Source of the DNA: Yersinia kristensenii
Lineage (GTDB): Bacteria; Pseudomonadota; Gammaproteobacteria; Enterobacterales; Enterobacteriaceae
Direction: 5' to 3'
Length of the DNA stretch: 64,000 nucleotides
Assembly: GCF_900460525.1 (NCBI RefSeq)
Contig: NZ_UHIY01000001.1
Location: 4,278,001-4,342,000 of the forward strand
The notes beneath the pieces were generated by a model. The model ran no database searches, had not been told where the DNA came from, and saw only the letters and a list, made by a program, of their open reading frames with translations. Position 1 is the first letter of the stretch. Each line of letters starts with the position of its first letter. A program made the translations under genes and the position numbers. Of this stretch, positions 25,278-35,111 are shown piece after piece.

Positions 25278-26574
25278 ATGGACACTACTCAAGCGGGCAC
25301 CATTGCCTCCACGGGAAAAACTTCATCAAGCACATGGCGTAAAAGTGACACCATGTGGATGCTGGGTCTGTACGGTACAGCCATCGGTGCGGGCGTTTTG
25401 TTCCTGCCAATCAATGCCGGTATCGGTGGCCTGCTGCCGCTCATTGTTATGGCTATCATTGCTTTCCCGATGACATTTTACGCGCACCGCGGCCTGTGCC
25501 GTTTCGTGCTGTCAGGTAAAAATCCCGGTGAAGACATCACTGAAGTGGTTGAAGAACATTTTGGTCAAGGCGCCGGTAAGCTGATTACTCTGCTTTACTT
25601 CTTCGCTATCTATCCAATTTTATTGGTCTACAGTGTTGCGATTACCAACACCGTTGATAGCTTTATTACCCACCAGATGCATCTGCCATCACCACCACGC
25701 GCCATTCTGTCGCTGATCCTTATCATCGGCCTGATGACTATCGTGCGTTTTGGTGAGCACGCCATTGTGAAAGCAATGAGTATTCTGGTCTTCCCGTTTG
25801 TTGCGGTATTGATGCTGCTGGCTGTTTACCTGATCCCTAACTGGTCAAGTGCAATTTTTGAGCATGTATCCATTGATGGCAACGGCACCGGTAGCGGCCT
25901 GTGGATGACACTGTGGCTGGTCATTCCGGTGATGGTGTTCTCATTCAACCACTCCCCAATTATCTCCGCCTTTGCTGTAGCAAAACGCGAAGAATATGGT
26001 GTTGATGCTGAGAAAAAAATGCTCCCGCATTTTAGCTTTTGCTCACATCATGATGGTTGTTACCGTCATGTTCTTCGTATTCAGCTGTGTCCTGAGCTTG
26101 TCTCCAGCGGACTTAGCAGAAGCGAAAAGCCAAAACATCTCCATTTTGTCTTACCTGGCTAACCACTTTAATACCCCAATGATTGCCTACATGGCACCGG
26201 TCATTGCCTTTATTGCTATCACCAAATCTTTCCTGGGCCACTATCTGGGTGCACGTGAAGGCTTCAATGGCATGATGATCAAATCTCTGCGCAGCAAAGG
26301 CAAAGAGATCAATCATGACAAACTGAACCGTATTACTGCGGTGTTCATGCTGGTCACCACCTGGATCGTAGCAACCATGAACCCAAGTATTCTGGGCATG
26401 ATTGAAACACTGGGCGGCCCAATCATCGCGATGCTGTTGTTCCTGATGCCAATGTACGCCATCCATAAAGTTCCAGCGATGCGCAAATACAGCGGTAAAG
26501 TCAGTAACGTATTCGTCGTCATCATGGGCCTTATTGCTATCTCTGCAATCTTGTTCAGCCTGTTCGGTAAGTGA
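25278..26574 (+). pseudogene. sdaC: Serine transporter SdaC, interrupted by a +1 frameshift
   Basis: This encodes a multi-spanning serine/proton symporter of the HAAAP family. The first frame runs from MDTTQAGTIASTGKTSSSTW to [13 protein letters not shown], and the protein continues in another frame as [20 protein letters not shown] to the end at 26574. Both halves align with E. coli SdaC without loss. The frame breaks at a run of seven A at 26013-26019 where six would keep it open. Everything else looks intact, so a base-call error is more likely than a true lesion. It lies upstream of sdaB, the usual serine uptake and deamination pair. Confidence 0.88.
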
Positions 26575-26580
26575 TACTGA

Positions 26581-26605
26581 CGCTGGCCAACCTCCACGGC
26601 CAGCG
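26581..26605. terminator. Hairpin between sdaC and sdaB
   Basis: CGCTGGCC and GGCCAGCG form a perfect 8-base stem with a 9-base loop shortly after the sdaC stop. No T-run follows, so it may attenuate or stabilise rather than end transcription before sdaB. Confidence 0.5.
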
Positions 26606-26727
26606 AATTATCATCCACTGATAATCGTTTCAAAAGCTGGTGCGCCCGCGCCGGCTCTATTCCACTGAAATTCTATTCCACTGCAATGTAAGCAATTTAA
26701 TAATTAGAACCTTTAAGAGGCTAATAT

Positions 26728-28095
26728 ATGGTCAGCGTTTTTGACATTTTCAAGATTGGTATTGGTCCTTCCAGCTCTCATACCGTCGGCCCAATGAAAG
26801 CTGGCAAGCTGTTTACCGATGATTTAATCACACTGGGGCATCTTTCTGCCGTCACCCGAATCACTGTTGATGTCTACGGCTCTTTGTCTCTGACCGGTAA
26901 AGGTCACCATACCGATATCGCCATCATTATGGGTCTGGCAGGGAATATGCCGGATACCGTTGATATTGATGCCATTCCTGCCTTTATTCGTGATGTCGCA
27001 GCACGCGAGCGCCTGTTATTGGCAAAGGGTCACCATGAAGTTGATTTCCCGACAAATGGCGGGATGAACTTTCATGAAACCAACTTGCCGCTGCATGAAA
27101 ATGGCATGACCATCAGCGCACACGCCGGTGATGAATGTATTTTCAGCAAAACTTATTACTCCATCGGCGGCGGGTTCATTGTCGATGAAACTCATTTTAA
27201 TCAGCAAGACAGCAATGCGGTTGCTGTGCCCTACCCCTTCAATTCTGCACGTGATTTGCAAAAGCACTGTAAAGATACCGGTTTATCTTTATCGGGCTTA
27301 GTGATGCAAAATGAGCTGGCTTTGCACAGTAAAGCCGAGATAAGCGCACACTTTGCTGCTATTTGGGATGTCATGCAGGCCGGTATTGAGCGCGGTATTA
27401 ATACTGAGGGACTATTGCCCGGCCCAATGAAAGTCCCGCGCCGCGCCGCGGCATTGCGCCGTATGCTGGTCACTACAGACAAACATAATGCCGACCCGAT
27501 GATGGTTGTCGATTGGATCAATATGTATGCCTTGGCCGTCAATGAAGAAAACGCCGCTGGCGGGCGCGTGGTAACAGCACCCACTAACGGGGCTTGCGGG
27601 ATTATCCCAGCGGTACTGGCTTACTATGATAAATTCATTCGCCCAGTGAATGAGAACTCTTACAGTCGCTATTTCCTGGTTTCAGGTGTCATTGGTGCGT
27701 TGTATAAAATGAACGCATCCATTTCTGGCGCTGAAGTCGGTTGCCAAGGGGAAGTCGGTGTAGCCTGTTCCATGGCCGCAGCGGGTCTGGCTGAATTGAT
27801 GGGGGGTAGCCCGGCTCAAGTCTGTATCGCGGCTGAAATCGCCATGGAACATAACTTGGGGCTGACCTGTGACCCGGTGGCCGGGCAAGTTCAGGTGCCA
27901 TGTATTGAGCGTAACGCTATTTCTGCCGTGCAAGCCGTCAACTCGGCACGGATGGCATTGCGCCGCACCAGTGAGCCAAGTGTCTGTCTGGATAAAGTCA
28001 TCGAAACGATGTATGAAACCGGCAAAGATATGAACTCAAAATACCGCGAAACCTCTCGTGGTGGCCTGGCCATCAAGATTGTAGCCTGTAACTGA
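26728..28095 (+). CDS. sdaB: L-serine dehydratase (iron-sulfur, SdaB)
   Basis: A 455-residue L-serine ammonia-lyase converting serine to pyruvate and ammonia with a [4Fe-4S] cluster. The N-terminus MVSVFDIFKIGIGPSSSHTV is the family signature. Cysteines for the cluster are seen in VTAPTNGACGIIPA, SGAEVGCQGEVGVACSM and GLTCDPVAGQVQVPC. The length equals E. coli SdaB. It follows sdaC in the same direction, as in E. coli. Confidence 0.94.
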   Translation: MVSVFDIFKIGIGPSSSHTVGPMKAGKLFTDDLITLGHLSAVTRITVDVYGSLSLTGKGHHTDIAIIMGLAGNMPDTVDIDAIPAFIRDVAARERLLLAKGHHEVDFPTNGGMNFHETNLPLHENGMTISAHAGDECIFSKTYYSIGGGFIVDETHFNQQDSNAVAVPYPFNSARDLQKHCKDTGLSLSGLVMQNELALHSKAEISAHFAAIWDVMQAGIERGINTEGLLPGPMKVPRRAAALRRMLVTTDKHNADPMMVVDWINMYALAVNEENAAGGRVVTAPTNGACGIIPAVLAYYDKFIRPVNENSYSRYFLVSGVIGALYKMNASISGAEVGCQGEVGVACSMAAAGLAELMGGSPAQVCIAAEIAMEHNLGLTCDPVAGQVQVPCIERNAISAVQAVNSARMALRRTSEPSVCLDKVIETMYETGKDMNSKYRETSRGGLAIKIVACN

Positions 28096-28132
28096 TCGTG
28101 GTCTGCCACTGATTGCTATTAGGATAGAAAAG

Positions 28133-28158
28133 TAAGGGCGACTTGATAGTCGCCCTTA
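28133..28158 (+). terminator. Terminator after sdaB
   Basis: TAAGGGCGAC-ttgata-GTCGCCCTTA is a perfect 10-base stem located 38 bases past the sdaB stop, followed by ACTTATGG. Confidence 0.7.
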
Positions 28159-28191
28159 ACTTATGGATAAAGCGAGTTATAACTTAGTGAA

Positions 28192-28267
28192 TGAAAGGTT
28201 GACCGCACCTCGGGGCGCTCCGACGGCTCATGCCGTTACGGCCCCAACGGCACGTTTCCCTTTCAAT
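28192..28267. repeat. Structured intergenic repeat, family 2, copy 1
   Basis: The core (ACCGCACCTCGGGGCGCTCC, then GACGGCTCATGCCGTTACG and CCCCAACGGCACG) occurs again, inverted, at 62719-62800. The outer arms TGAAAGG and CCTTTCA pair with each other and differ from the outer arms of the other copy, which also pair. Confidence 0.75.
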
Positions 28268-28336
28268 TGACTCTATCAGTTGTCTGAAAGCGGCTGACGA
28301 GCCGCCCTTTCTCTTATTAATCAATAACTTTAAAAA

Positions 28337-29530
28337 CTAGCTAAATAACTGGCTGATTTTCATCATTACGAAATCCCAGATGCGGCTGAAGAACCCGCCC
28401 TCTTTGACTTCGTTTAATACCACCAGCGGGCGCTGATCAATAGTTTGCCCATTCAGTTGGAAATCAATAGTCCCGACTACCTGATGCTTCGCCAGCGGAG
28501 CGCGCAATTCAGTTTCATTCAGTTTATAACTGGCTTTCAGGTTTTTCATCTGCCCTTTAGGGATAGTGATGGCGGCATCTTCGGCCACACCCAGCTCAAC
28601 CTGCCCAGTATCACCAAACCAAACTTTCTGCGTCACAAAAGGCTTCGTGGCCTTAATCGGCACCACGGTTTCATAGAAACGGAAACCCCAAGTCAGCAGT
28701 TTCTCACTTTCACTGAAACGCACTCGGTCACTGGGTGCGCCGAGCACGACAGAAATCAACCGCATCGGCCCGTCAGTCGCTGAAGCCACCAGATTATGTC
28801 CGGCACCGGTGGTATAACCGGTTTTCATGCCATCGACGTTAATATTGGTGTTCCATAACAGCCGATTACGGTTTATTTGGCGGATTTTATTAAAGGTAAA
28901 TTCTTTCTCTTTATGCAGCGCATATTCGTCCGGAACATCGCGGATTAGCGCCTGCCCCAATACCGCCATATCATGCGCAGTACTGTACTGCCCCGGAGCA
29001 TCCAGGCCATGCACTGTCATAAAATTGGTGTTATTCAAGCCGAGCGCTTTGGCGTACTTATTCATCAAACCAACAAAACTGTCCTGACTGCCGGCAATAT
29101 AATCAGCCAACGCAATACTGGCATCATTACCAGACTGAATAACAATGCCTTTATTCAAATCGGACAATTTTACTTGATCGCCCGGTTTCAAAAACATCAA
29201 TGAGGAACCGCGTAATGCCGGGTTACCCGTGGCCCAGGCATCTTTACCGACAGTCACTAAATCGTCCGGATGCACTTTACCCGCTTTAATCGCCTGCCCA
29301 ATCACATAGCTGGACATGATTTTTGTCAGGCTGGCCGGGTCAAGGCGCTGGTCACTGTTCCCCTCAGCTAGCACTTTTCCACTATTGTAATCCATCAATA
29401 CATAGGCTTTGGCATCTATTGCAGGCGGCACCGGAGAGTCAGCGGCATGTGCATAAGGCAGTGACAAGAACAATAAACCAGCACTGAAAGTCAGCTTTTT
29501 TAGCTTGAACGGGAGGATAAATTTCATCAT
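28337..29530 (-). CDS. dacC: D-alanyl-D-alanine carboxypeptidase (PBP6/DacC type)
   Basis: A penicillin-binding protein that trims the terminal D-Ala of peptidoglycan pentapeptides. The signal peptide is [20 protein letters not shown] through PYAHA. Catalytic motifs are SxxK in DPASLTKIM, SxN in SGND and KTG in DGMKTGYT. The C-terminal domain and the amphipathic anchor ([18 protein letters not shown]) match PBP5/6. Long identical runs with E. coli DacC, such as [12 protein letters not shown], favour PBP6 over DacD. The ATG at 29530 starts the signal peptide; the longer frame to 29629 adds an unlikely extension. Confidence 0.88.
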   Translation of the reverse strand: MMKFILPFKLKKLTFSAGLLFLSLPYAHAADSPVPPAIDAKAYVLMDYNSGKVLAEGNSDQRLDPASLTKIMSSYVIGQAIKAGKVHPDDLVTVGKDAWATGNPALRGSSLMFLKPGDQVKLSDLNKGIVIQSGNDASIALADYIAGSQDSFVGLMNKYAKALGLNNTNFMTVHGLDAPGQYSTAHDMAVLGQALIRDVPDEYALHKEKEFTFNKIRQINRNRLLWNTNINVDGMKTGYTTGAGHNLVASATDGPMRLISVVLGAPSDRVRFSESEKLLTWGFRFYETVVPIKATKPFVTQKVWFGDTGQVELGVAEDAAITIPKGQMKNLKASYKLNETELRAPLAKHQVVGTIDFQLNGQTIDQRPLVVLNEVKEGGFFSRIWDFVMMKISQLFS

Positions 29531-29820
29531 GAGGTGGCCAGAGTATCCTTGCAAGTAATCGGAAATAAGTGGTATTCCCAGAAAAAACCACTGTCCAATT
29601 AGCGAAACAGTCACGTTTTTAACTAACACCGAAATAATAGCTTAACTATATTCCAGTCCCTTTTCTAAATTTATCCCATTGCCACACCAATTGGGCATAG
29701 TTTTACGTTTTGTTTTGTAAAGACGCTGTTTTCACTGAATATTGATGGCTATACGGCTAACCATCTTCCTGTCTGAACGTCCCGACACCTAAGCACCTAA
29801 ACGTCTAAAGACTCATAAAC

Positions 29821-29839
29821 ATATTCCAAAAAGGAATAT
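29821..29839 (+). promoter_or_regulatory. Inverted repeat holding a ribosome-binding site upstream of cbs
   Basis: ATATTCC-aaaaa-GGAATAT is a perfect 7-base inverted repeat. Its loop and right arm contain AAGGA, an ideal Shine-Dalgarno for the ATG at 29842, which opens a hydrophobic leader in frame with the cystathionine beta-synthase gene. Confidence 0.45.
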
Positions 29840-29946
29840 AGATGGGTTATTTGTTCTTTTTAGTGTGTAAGCTGCTAGCGCTATTATCGCCGCCAAGGTT
29901 GTTAACCAAACTCATTCTGTTAACTCAATTTTTACTGGAGTCAATA

Positions 29947-31314
29947 ATGGCTATCCCACGCTCGGTGCTTGACCTTATCGGCCATACCCCACTTTTGGAA
30001 CTGACCCGCTTTGATACCGGCCCGTGCCAATTATTTGTGAAGTTGGAAAACCAAAACCCCGGCGGTTCGATTAAAGACCGGGTCGCGCTTTCGATGATTG
30101 AACAGGCAGAAAAAGATGGCTTGCTACAACCGGGCGGCACCATCATTGAAGCCACCGCGGGGAATACCGGCCTGGGGCTGGCCTTGGTCGCCGCGCTAAA
30201 AGGCTACAAGCTGATGTTGGTAGTGCCGGATAAAATGAGCCAAGAGAAAATTTTCCATCTGCGGGCGCTAGGTGCGCAAGTGTTGCTGACTCGCTCCGAT
30301 GTGGGCAAAGGGCACCCGGCCTACTATCAAGATTATGCTCTGCGACTGGCGCAGGAGACGCCGGGATCTTTCTATATTGACCAGTTCAATAACCCGGCTA
30401 ACCCTGCGGCACACCGCACCTCAACTGGCCCGGAGCTCTGGCAGCAAATGGGCGAACACATTGATGCCATCGTGGTGGGCGTCGGCTCCAGCGGCACCCT
30501 GAGTGGCCTGAGCCACTATTTCGCCGAAGTTTCACCGACAACTGAATTTGTGCTGGCAGACCCCGCCGGTTCCATTTTGGCGGATTTTGTCGATAGCGAC
30601 CACATTGGCGATGCCGGTAGTTGGCTGGTCGAAGGGATTGGCGAGGATTTTATCCCGCCGCTGAGTAACTTCTCGCAGGTAAAAAAATCCTACCGCATTG
30701 ATGATGCTGAAGCTTTCAGCACCGCGCGCACCCTGTTACGCGAAGAGGGGGTACTGGCGGGTTCTTCAACCGGTACTTTGCTGGCGGCGGCATTACGCTA
30801 TTGCCGCGAGCAAACCACACCCAAACGGGTAGTCACCTTTGTCTGTGACAGTGGCAATAAATACCTGTCCAAAATGTTCAATGACTACTGGCTGCTGGAG
30901 CAAGGGCTACTGAGCAAACCTCAACATGGCGATTTACGCGATTACATCACTTATAGCCATGAGGATGGGGCGACAATTTCGGTTTCACCGCAAGACACTC
31001 TGGCGGTTGCTCATGCGCGGATGCGCCTGTATGACATCTCCCAGTTACCCGTATTAGACAGCGAAAAGGTCGTCGGGCTTATCGACGAATGGGATTTATT
31101 GAATGCGGTACAAGCCGATGCTTCCCATTTCAAACACCCAGTCAGCAGCGCGATGACTCGTCAGGTGAATACGTTGCAGAAAGAGGCCGATTATCGCTCT
31201 CTACTGGCAACTTTTAATGATGGTCATGTAGCAGTAGTGCTGGATGGCGAGCGATTCCTCGGCCTGATTACTCGCACCGATGTTTTGAATATCTGGCGTC
31301 AAAAGCTGGCTTGA
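29947..31314 (+). CDS. cbs: Cystathionine beta-synthase (PLP-dependent, with CBS domains)
   Basis: A 455-residue PLP enzyme that condenses serine with homocysteine (reverse transsulfuration). The PLP lysine is in NPGGSIKDRVAL (K43), with the phosphate loop VGVGSSGTLSG and the Asn loop EATAGNTGLG. A pair of CBS domains (about 335-455) forms a C-terminal regulatory module. ATG 29947 has GGAG upstream and matches family starts. An upstream in-frame ATG at 29842 with a better ribosome-binding site would add a hydrophobic 35-residue leader. It is followed 25 bases later by the gamma-lyase gene. Confidence 0.9.
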   Translation: MAIPRSVLDLIGHTPLLELTRFDTGPCQLFVKLENQNPGGSIKDRVALSMIEQAEKDGLLQPGGTIIEATAGNTGLGLALVAALKGYKLMLVVPDKMSQEKIFHLRALGAQVLLTRSDVGKGHPAYYQDYALRLAQETPGSFYIDQFNNPANPAAHRTSTGPELWQQMGEHIDAIVVGVGSSGTLSGLSHYFAEVSPTTEFVLADPAGSILADFVDSDHIGDAGSWLVEGIGEDFIPPLSNFSQVKKSYRIDDAEAFSTARTLLREEGVLAGSSTGTLLAAALRYCREQTTPKRVVTFVCDSGNKYLSKMFNDYWLLEQGLLSKPQHGDLRDYITYSHEDGATISVSPQDTLAVAHARMRLYDISQLPVLDSEKVVGLIDEWDLLNAVQADASHFKHPVSSAMTRQVNTLQKEADYRSLLATFNDGHVAVVLDGERFLGLITRTDVLNIWRQKLA

Positions 31315-31339
31315 TTCTCTCTTATTAAGGATTTTTATC

Positions 31340-32485
31340 ATGGCAAAGTTCGATACCCTAACCGTCCATGCCGGTTATACCCCAGATAGCACCGGTGCAG
31401 TGATGCCCGCAATTTATGCGACCTCCACTTTCGCGCAACCCGCTCCCGGCGAGCACACCGGGTATGAATATTCCCGTAGTGGCAACCCTACTCGTACCGC
31501 GTTGGAAAAGGCGATTGCAGAATTGGAAGGCGGCATTCGCGGTTATGCCTTTGCCTCCGGCCTGGCCGCCTGCTCAACAGTGCTGGAACTGCTGGATCAA
31601 GGCAGCCATATCATTGCCGTGGATGATTTATACGGCGGCACCTACCGCCTGCTGGAGAAAGTGCGCAGCCGCACCGCCGGTTTGCGAGTCACTTATGTCT
31701 CACCTGCGGACACCGCCGCATTGGAACAAGCCATTTTGCCAGAGACCAAAATGATCTGGGTGGAGACGCCAACTAACCCATTGTTAAAACTGACAGATCT
31801 GGCTGCCATTGCCGCTATTGCTAAAAAGTATCAACTGATTAGTGTGGCAGATAATACTTTTGCCTCTCCTTATATTCAGCGCCCGCTAGATTTAGGGTTT
31901 GATATTGTGGTGCATTCAGCCACCAAATACCTGAATGGTCACTCCGATGTGGTTGCCGGTGTCGCCGCCGTGGGGAATAACCCTGAACTGGCAGAACAAT
32001 TGGGCTTTTTACACAATGCGGTTGGCGGGATTTTAGACCCTTTCAGTAGCTTCCTGACATTACGCGGTTTGCGCACTTTAGCTTTGCGCATGGCGCGACA
32101 TAATAACAGCGCTCAGCGCATCGCAGAATGGTTAGAGCAACAGCCGCAGGTGGAAAATGTGTATTATCCGGGGCTGAAAAGCCACCCACAACACGCACTG
32201 GCAGCCAAACAGATGGCCGGTTTTGGTGGTATGATTTCAGTGCGACTGAAAGGTGATGATGAGTTTGCTCGCGCTGTTATTAAGCGCTCGCATTTGTTTA
32301 CTCTGGCCGAAAGTCTTGGCGGCGTCGAAAGCTTAATCAGCCAGCCCTACAGCATGACCCATGCATCAATCCCACTGGAAACCCGCTTAAAACACGGAAT
32401 TACTCCGCAGCTCTTGCGTTTATCTGTCGGGATTGAAGATACCGACGATTTGATTGCAGACTTAGCTCACGCATTGAACGGCTAA
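31340..32485 (+). CDS. Cystathionine gamma-lyase/synthase family enzyme
   Basis: A 381-residue PLP enzyme of the Cys/Met metabolism family. The PLP lysine is in VHSATKYLNGHSD (K196), with GYEYSRSGNPTRTALE near the N-terminus. Next to a cystathionine beta-synthase it most likely splits cystathionine into cysteine, 2-oxobutyrate and ammonia (gamma-lyase), completing methionine-to-cysteine conversion. A cystathionine gamma-synthase role cannot be excluded from sequence alone. A strong terminator follows. Confidence 0.9.
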   Translation: MAKFDTLTVHAGYTPDSTGAVMPAIYATSTFAQPAPGEHTGYEYSRSGNPTRTALEKAIAELEGGIRGYAFASGLAACSTVLELLDQGSHIIAVDDLYGGTYRLLEKVRSRTAGLRVTYVSPADTAALEQAILPETKMIWVETPTNPLLKLTDLAAIAAIAKKYQLISVADNTFASPYIQRPLDLGFDIVVHSATKYLNGHSDVVAGVAAVGNNPELAEQLGFLHNAVGGILDPFSSFLTLRGLRTLALRMARHNNSAQRIAEWLEQQPQVENVYYPGLKSHPQHALAAKQMAGFGGMISVRLKGDDEFARAVIKRSHLFTLAESLGGVESLISQPYSMTHASIPLETRLKHGITPQLLRLSVGIEDTDDLIADLAHALNG

Positions 32486-32520
32486 TTATCTTATTTTTGA
32501 GTTCCGTTCTTTGCAAAATA

Positions 32521-32550
32521 AAGCTACAGGGGGAATCACTCCTGTAGCTT
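32521..32550. terminator. Bidirectional terminator between cystathionine lyase and metI
   Basis: AAGCTACAGG and CCTGTAGCTT form a perfect 10-base stem in the gap between two convergent operons. Confidence 0.72.
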
Positions 32551-32583
32551 CAATGCTAATTTGTCATTATAGAGCCACAAATT

Positions 32584-33255
32584 TTAGCGCCGATGCGCTA
32601 ATGACCTCACCCATCTGTCGCCCAGGCTTTGTACGCCTTGTACTAAAATAACTAAAATGACTAATGTTGCGACCATCACTTCATTATTAAATCGCTGATA
32701 ACCATAACGAATAGCCAAATCTCCCAAACCGCCACCGCCAATAACACCGGCCATGGATGAGAACCCCACCAGCATCACCACAGTTAATGTCACCCCAGCT
32801 AATAAAGCGGGCAAAGCTTCCGGCAATAACACTTTTTGAATCACATGCCACGCGGACCCTCCCATAGATAAAATGGCCTCAATCCGCCCTTTATCAACTT
32901 CATCCAAAGCTGTTTCGACCACTCGAGCAAAAAATGGGATAGCCCCTAAAGTGATGGGCACGATGGCGGCGGTGCTGCCCAATGTCGTGCCGATAATCCA
33001 ACGAGTGATAGGAATGAGCGCAATCAGCAATACCACAAAAGGCATTGAGCGCCCCAAATTCACCATGGCACCGACCAATGTATTCACGCGGGGAGCCGGT
33101 AGCACCCCATTAGGGCGCGAAACAAATAATAAGACCCCCAATGGCAGACCAATCAATACCGTGAAAAAGGTGGCAACCACTACCATATAAATGGTTTCAC
33201 CGGTCGCATTGACCACCAACTCCAATAGATCCTGCCAACTCATGCCGCTGCTCAT
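32584..33255 (-). CDS. metI: Methionine ABC transporter permease MetI
   Basis: A 223-residue ABC permease with five or so membrane segments, starting [20 protein letters not shown]. The EAA loop is seen in [20 protein letters not shown]. It overlaps metN by four bases. With MetN and MetQ it imports methionine (and D-methionine); the E. coli protein is 217 residues. Confidence 0.9.
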   Translation of the reverse strand: MSSGMSWQDLLELVVNATGETIYMVVVATFFTVLIGLPLGVLLFVSRPNGVLPAPRVNTLVGAMVNLGRSMPFVVLLIALIPITRWIIGTTLGSTAAIVPITLGAIPFFARVVETALDEVDKGRIEAILSMGGSAWHVIQKVLLPEALPALLAGVTLTVVMLVGFSSMAGVIGGGGLGDLAIRYGYQRFNNEVMVATLVILVILVQGVQSLGDRWVRSLAHRR

Positions 33256-34238
33256 ATCAGTTCAGCCCTCACACCACGCTCATTCAAGAATTGTAAGACT
33301 TCCGTTAAATTCAACCCGCCGTCTGGGTGGCTGAAATCAACTTGTAAACGCCCGACTCGTTGACCCGCGATAGATTCAACCCCACCTCCCAGCAGGGTGA
33401 CTCCGACCGCATGTTGCTGTGCTAATTCACTGAGTACCGGTGAGGCCGCTAGCGTATCAAAGAAAGTCAGCTCCGCCACCGGGGTGCCGGATAATGACGC
33501 GGGGCCGCGCGCAGGTAGCAATGCCCGTCCTAAACGGGAGTGAGGAGAAGAGAGTAAATCCGCTATCGCACCGGTTTCAACCACCCGCCCACGTTCCAAT
33601 AAGGCGGCGGTATCGCAGATGGATTTCACCACATCCAGCTCATGGGTAATCAACACGATGGTTAACCCCAATTGGCGATTAATATCGCGAAGCAGCGCCA
33701 ATATTGAGGCGGTGGTTTCTGGGTCCAGCGCACTGGTCGCTTCATCAGATAATAAATAAGCCGGTTTGGCCGCCAGCGCTCGGGCGATACCGACCCGCTG
33801 TTTTTGCCCACCCGATAATTGCGAGGGAAAAGCTTGGGCTTTATCCGTTAATCCGACTAAATCCAGTAACTCTGCCACCCGTTTTTGGCGTTGTGCTTTC
33901 GGAATACCTTTAATTTCCAGCCCAACAGCAATGTTGTCCCATACATTACGTGAATGTAGTAAGTGGAAATTCTGGAAAATCATGCCGATATTTTGTCGTT
34001 GCAGACGTAATTCGCGATCAGACAGGGTGGTTAATTCGCGGCCATCTACTTGAATACGGCCCGAAGTGGGCCGTTCCAGTAAGTTCAAGCAGCGGATTAA
34101 GGTACTTTTACCTGCTCCGCTGCGGCCAATAATACCGAACACCGAGCCGGTTGGGATCTCCAGCGAGACCTCCTCCAGAGCCACCATCGGCAGCCCCCCT
34201 TGCGCATAGGTTTTACTCAGGCGTTCGATGCTAATCAT
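33252..34238 (-). CDS. metN: Methionine ABC transporter ATPase MetN
   Basis: A 328-residue ATPase. Walker A is [12 protein letters not shown], signature [12 protein letters not shown], Walker [12 protein letters not shown]-loop LITHELDVV. The C-terminal domain (about 260-328) is the methionine-sensing NIL domain, which gives feedback inhibition. It overlaps metI and metQ by four bases each. Confidence 0.92.
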   Translation of the reverse strand: MISIERLSKTYAQGGLPMVALEEVSLEIPTGSVFGIIGRSGAGKSTLIRCLNLLERPTSGRIQVDGRELTTLSDRELRLQRQNIGMIFQNFHLLHSRNVWDNIAVGLEIKGIPKAQRQKRVAELLDLVGLTDKAQAFPSQLSGGQKQRVGIARALAAKPAYLLSDEATSALDPETTASILALLRDINRQLGLTIVLITHELDVVKSICDTAALLERGRVVETGAIADLLSSPHSRLGRALLPARGPASLSGTPVAELTFFDTLAASPVLSELAQQHAVGVTLLGGGVESIAGQRVGRLQVDFSHPDGGLNLTEVLQFLNERGVRAELI

Positions 34239-35074
34239 GATTTAGTGCCTGCTACTGGGATAACGGAACCGGCATATTTCTCAGTAATAAACTTCGCCAC
34301 TTCAGGTGACTGCAAATCTTTCGCCAACTGCTTGATGCGCGGGTCATTTTCCAGCGCGGGTGTGGTCACCAGAATATTGGCATAAGGGTTACCGGCCGCT
34401 TTCTCCAGTCCCAATGCATCTTTTGCCGGATTTAACCCCGCCTCCAATGCATAGTTACCATTAATCACAGCTAAATCAACATCATCCAGTGATCGAGGGA
34501 TCTGCGGTGATTCAATCTCCAGGATTTTCAGGTGTTTTGGATTACCGGCGATATCCTTAGGTGTGGCCTGATGTTGCGCCGGGTCAGTAAAGCCCGGTTT
34601 TAAGGTAATCAAGCCCTGATCTTGCAATAAATAGAGCGCACGGCTGAGGTTAGTGACGTTATTTGGCACGGCGATCGTGCCTTTATCCGGCACATCAGCA
34701 AAGGTTTTATGTTTATGAGAATAGATGCCCAGCGGCTCAACGTGCACGGTAGCCGCTACAGCAAACTTCTGTCCCAGAGCTTGCTCTTGAGAACGCAGAT
34801 AAGGAACATGCTGGAAGTAGTTAGCATCGACATCACCGTGCGCTAACAACTCATTCGAGTTCACACCATTGGTGATTTCAATGATTTTTAGATTCAATGA
34901 CGGGTCTAGCTTTTGCACAAATTGCAGGATTTCTGTATGCGGAATCGGGTCTGCCGCCACCCGCAGTGCTTCAGCCGCTTGTGCCGATAAAGTGAAAGTA
35001 GAGGCCAGAGCGGCCAACAATGCTGCGCGCACCAAGCCAGAAACACGTGTTTTAGTCATTATTGTCTTTGTCAT
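34235..35074 (-). CDS. metQ: Methionine-binding protein (MetQ/NlpA family)
   Basis: A 279-residue periplasmic binding protein of the NlpA/MetQ family. Family stretches are [10 protein letters not shown] and [14 protein letters not shown] [14 protein letters not shown]. The signal peptide ends near [10 protein letters not shown] and has no lipobox cysteine, unlike E. coli MetQ, so the protein is probably soluble in the periplasm. It lies 37 bases downstream of the oxygenase gene. Confidence 0.88.
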   Translation of the reverse strand: MTKTIMTKTRVSGLVRAALLAALASTFTLSAQAAEALRVAADPIPHTEILQFVQKLDPSLNLKIIEITNGVNSNELLAHGDVDANYFQHVPYLRSQEQALGQKFAVAATVHVEPLGIYSHKHKTFADVPDKGTIAVPNNVTNLSRALYLLQDQGLITLKPGFTDPAQHQATPKDIAGNPKHLKILEIESPQIPRSLDDVDLAVINGNYALEAGLNPAKDALGLEKAAGNPYANILVTTPALENDPRIKQLAKDLQSPEVAKFITEKYAGSVIPVAGTKS

Positions 35075-35111
35075 AATTATTATCCCAAAAATAAGTTTTT
35101 ACAGTTTAAAA

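Noticed and set aside
29760..29820. MetJ (AGACGTCT) box before cbs
   Set aside because: Only one near match (AAACGTCT) is seen and no tandem second box, so it does not meet the usual two-box requirement.
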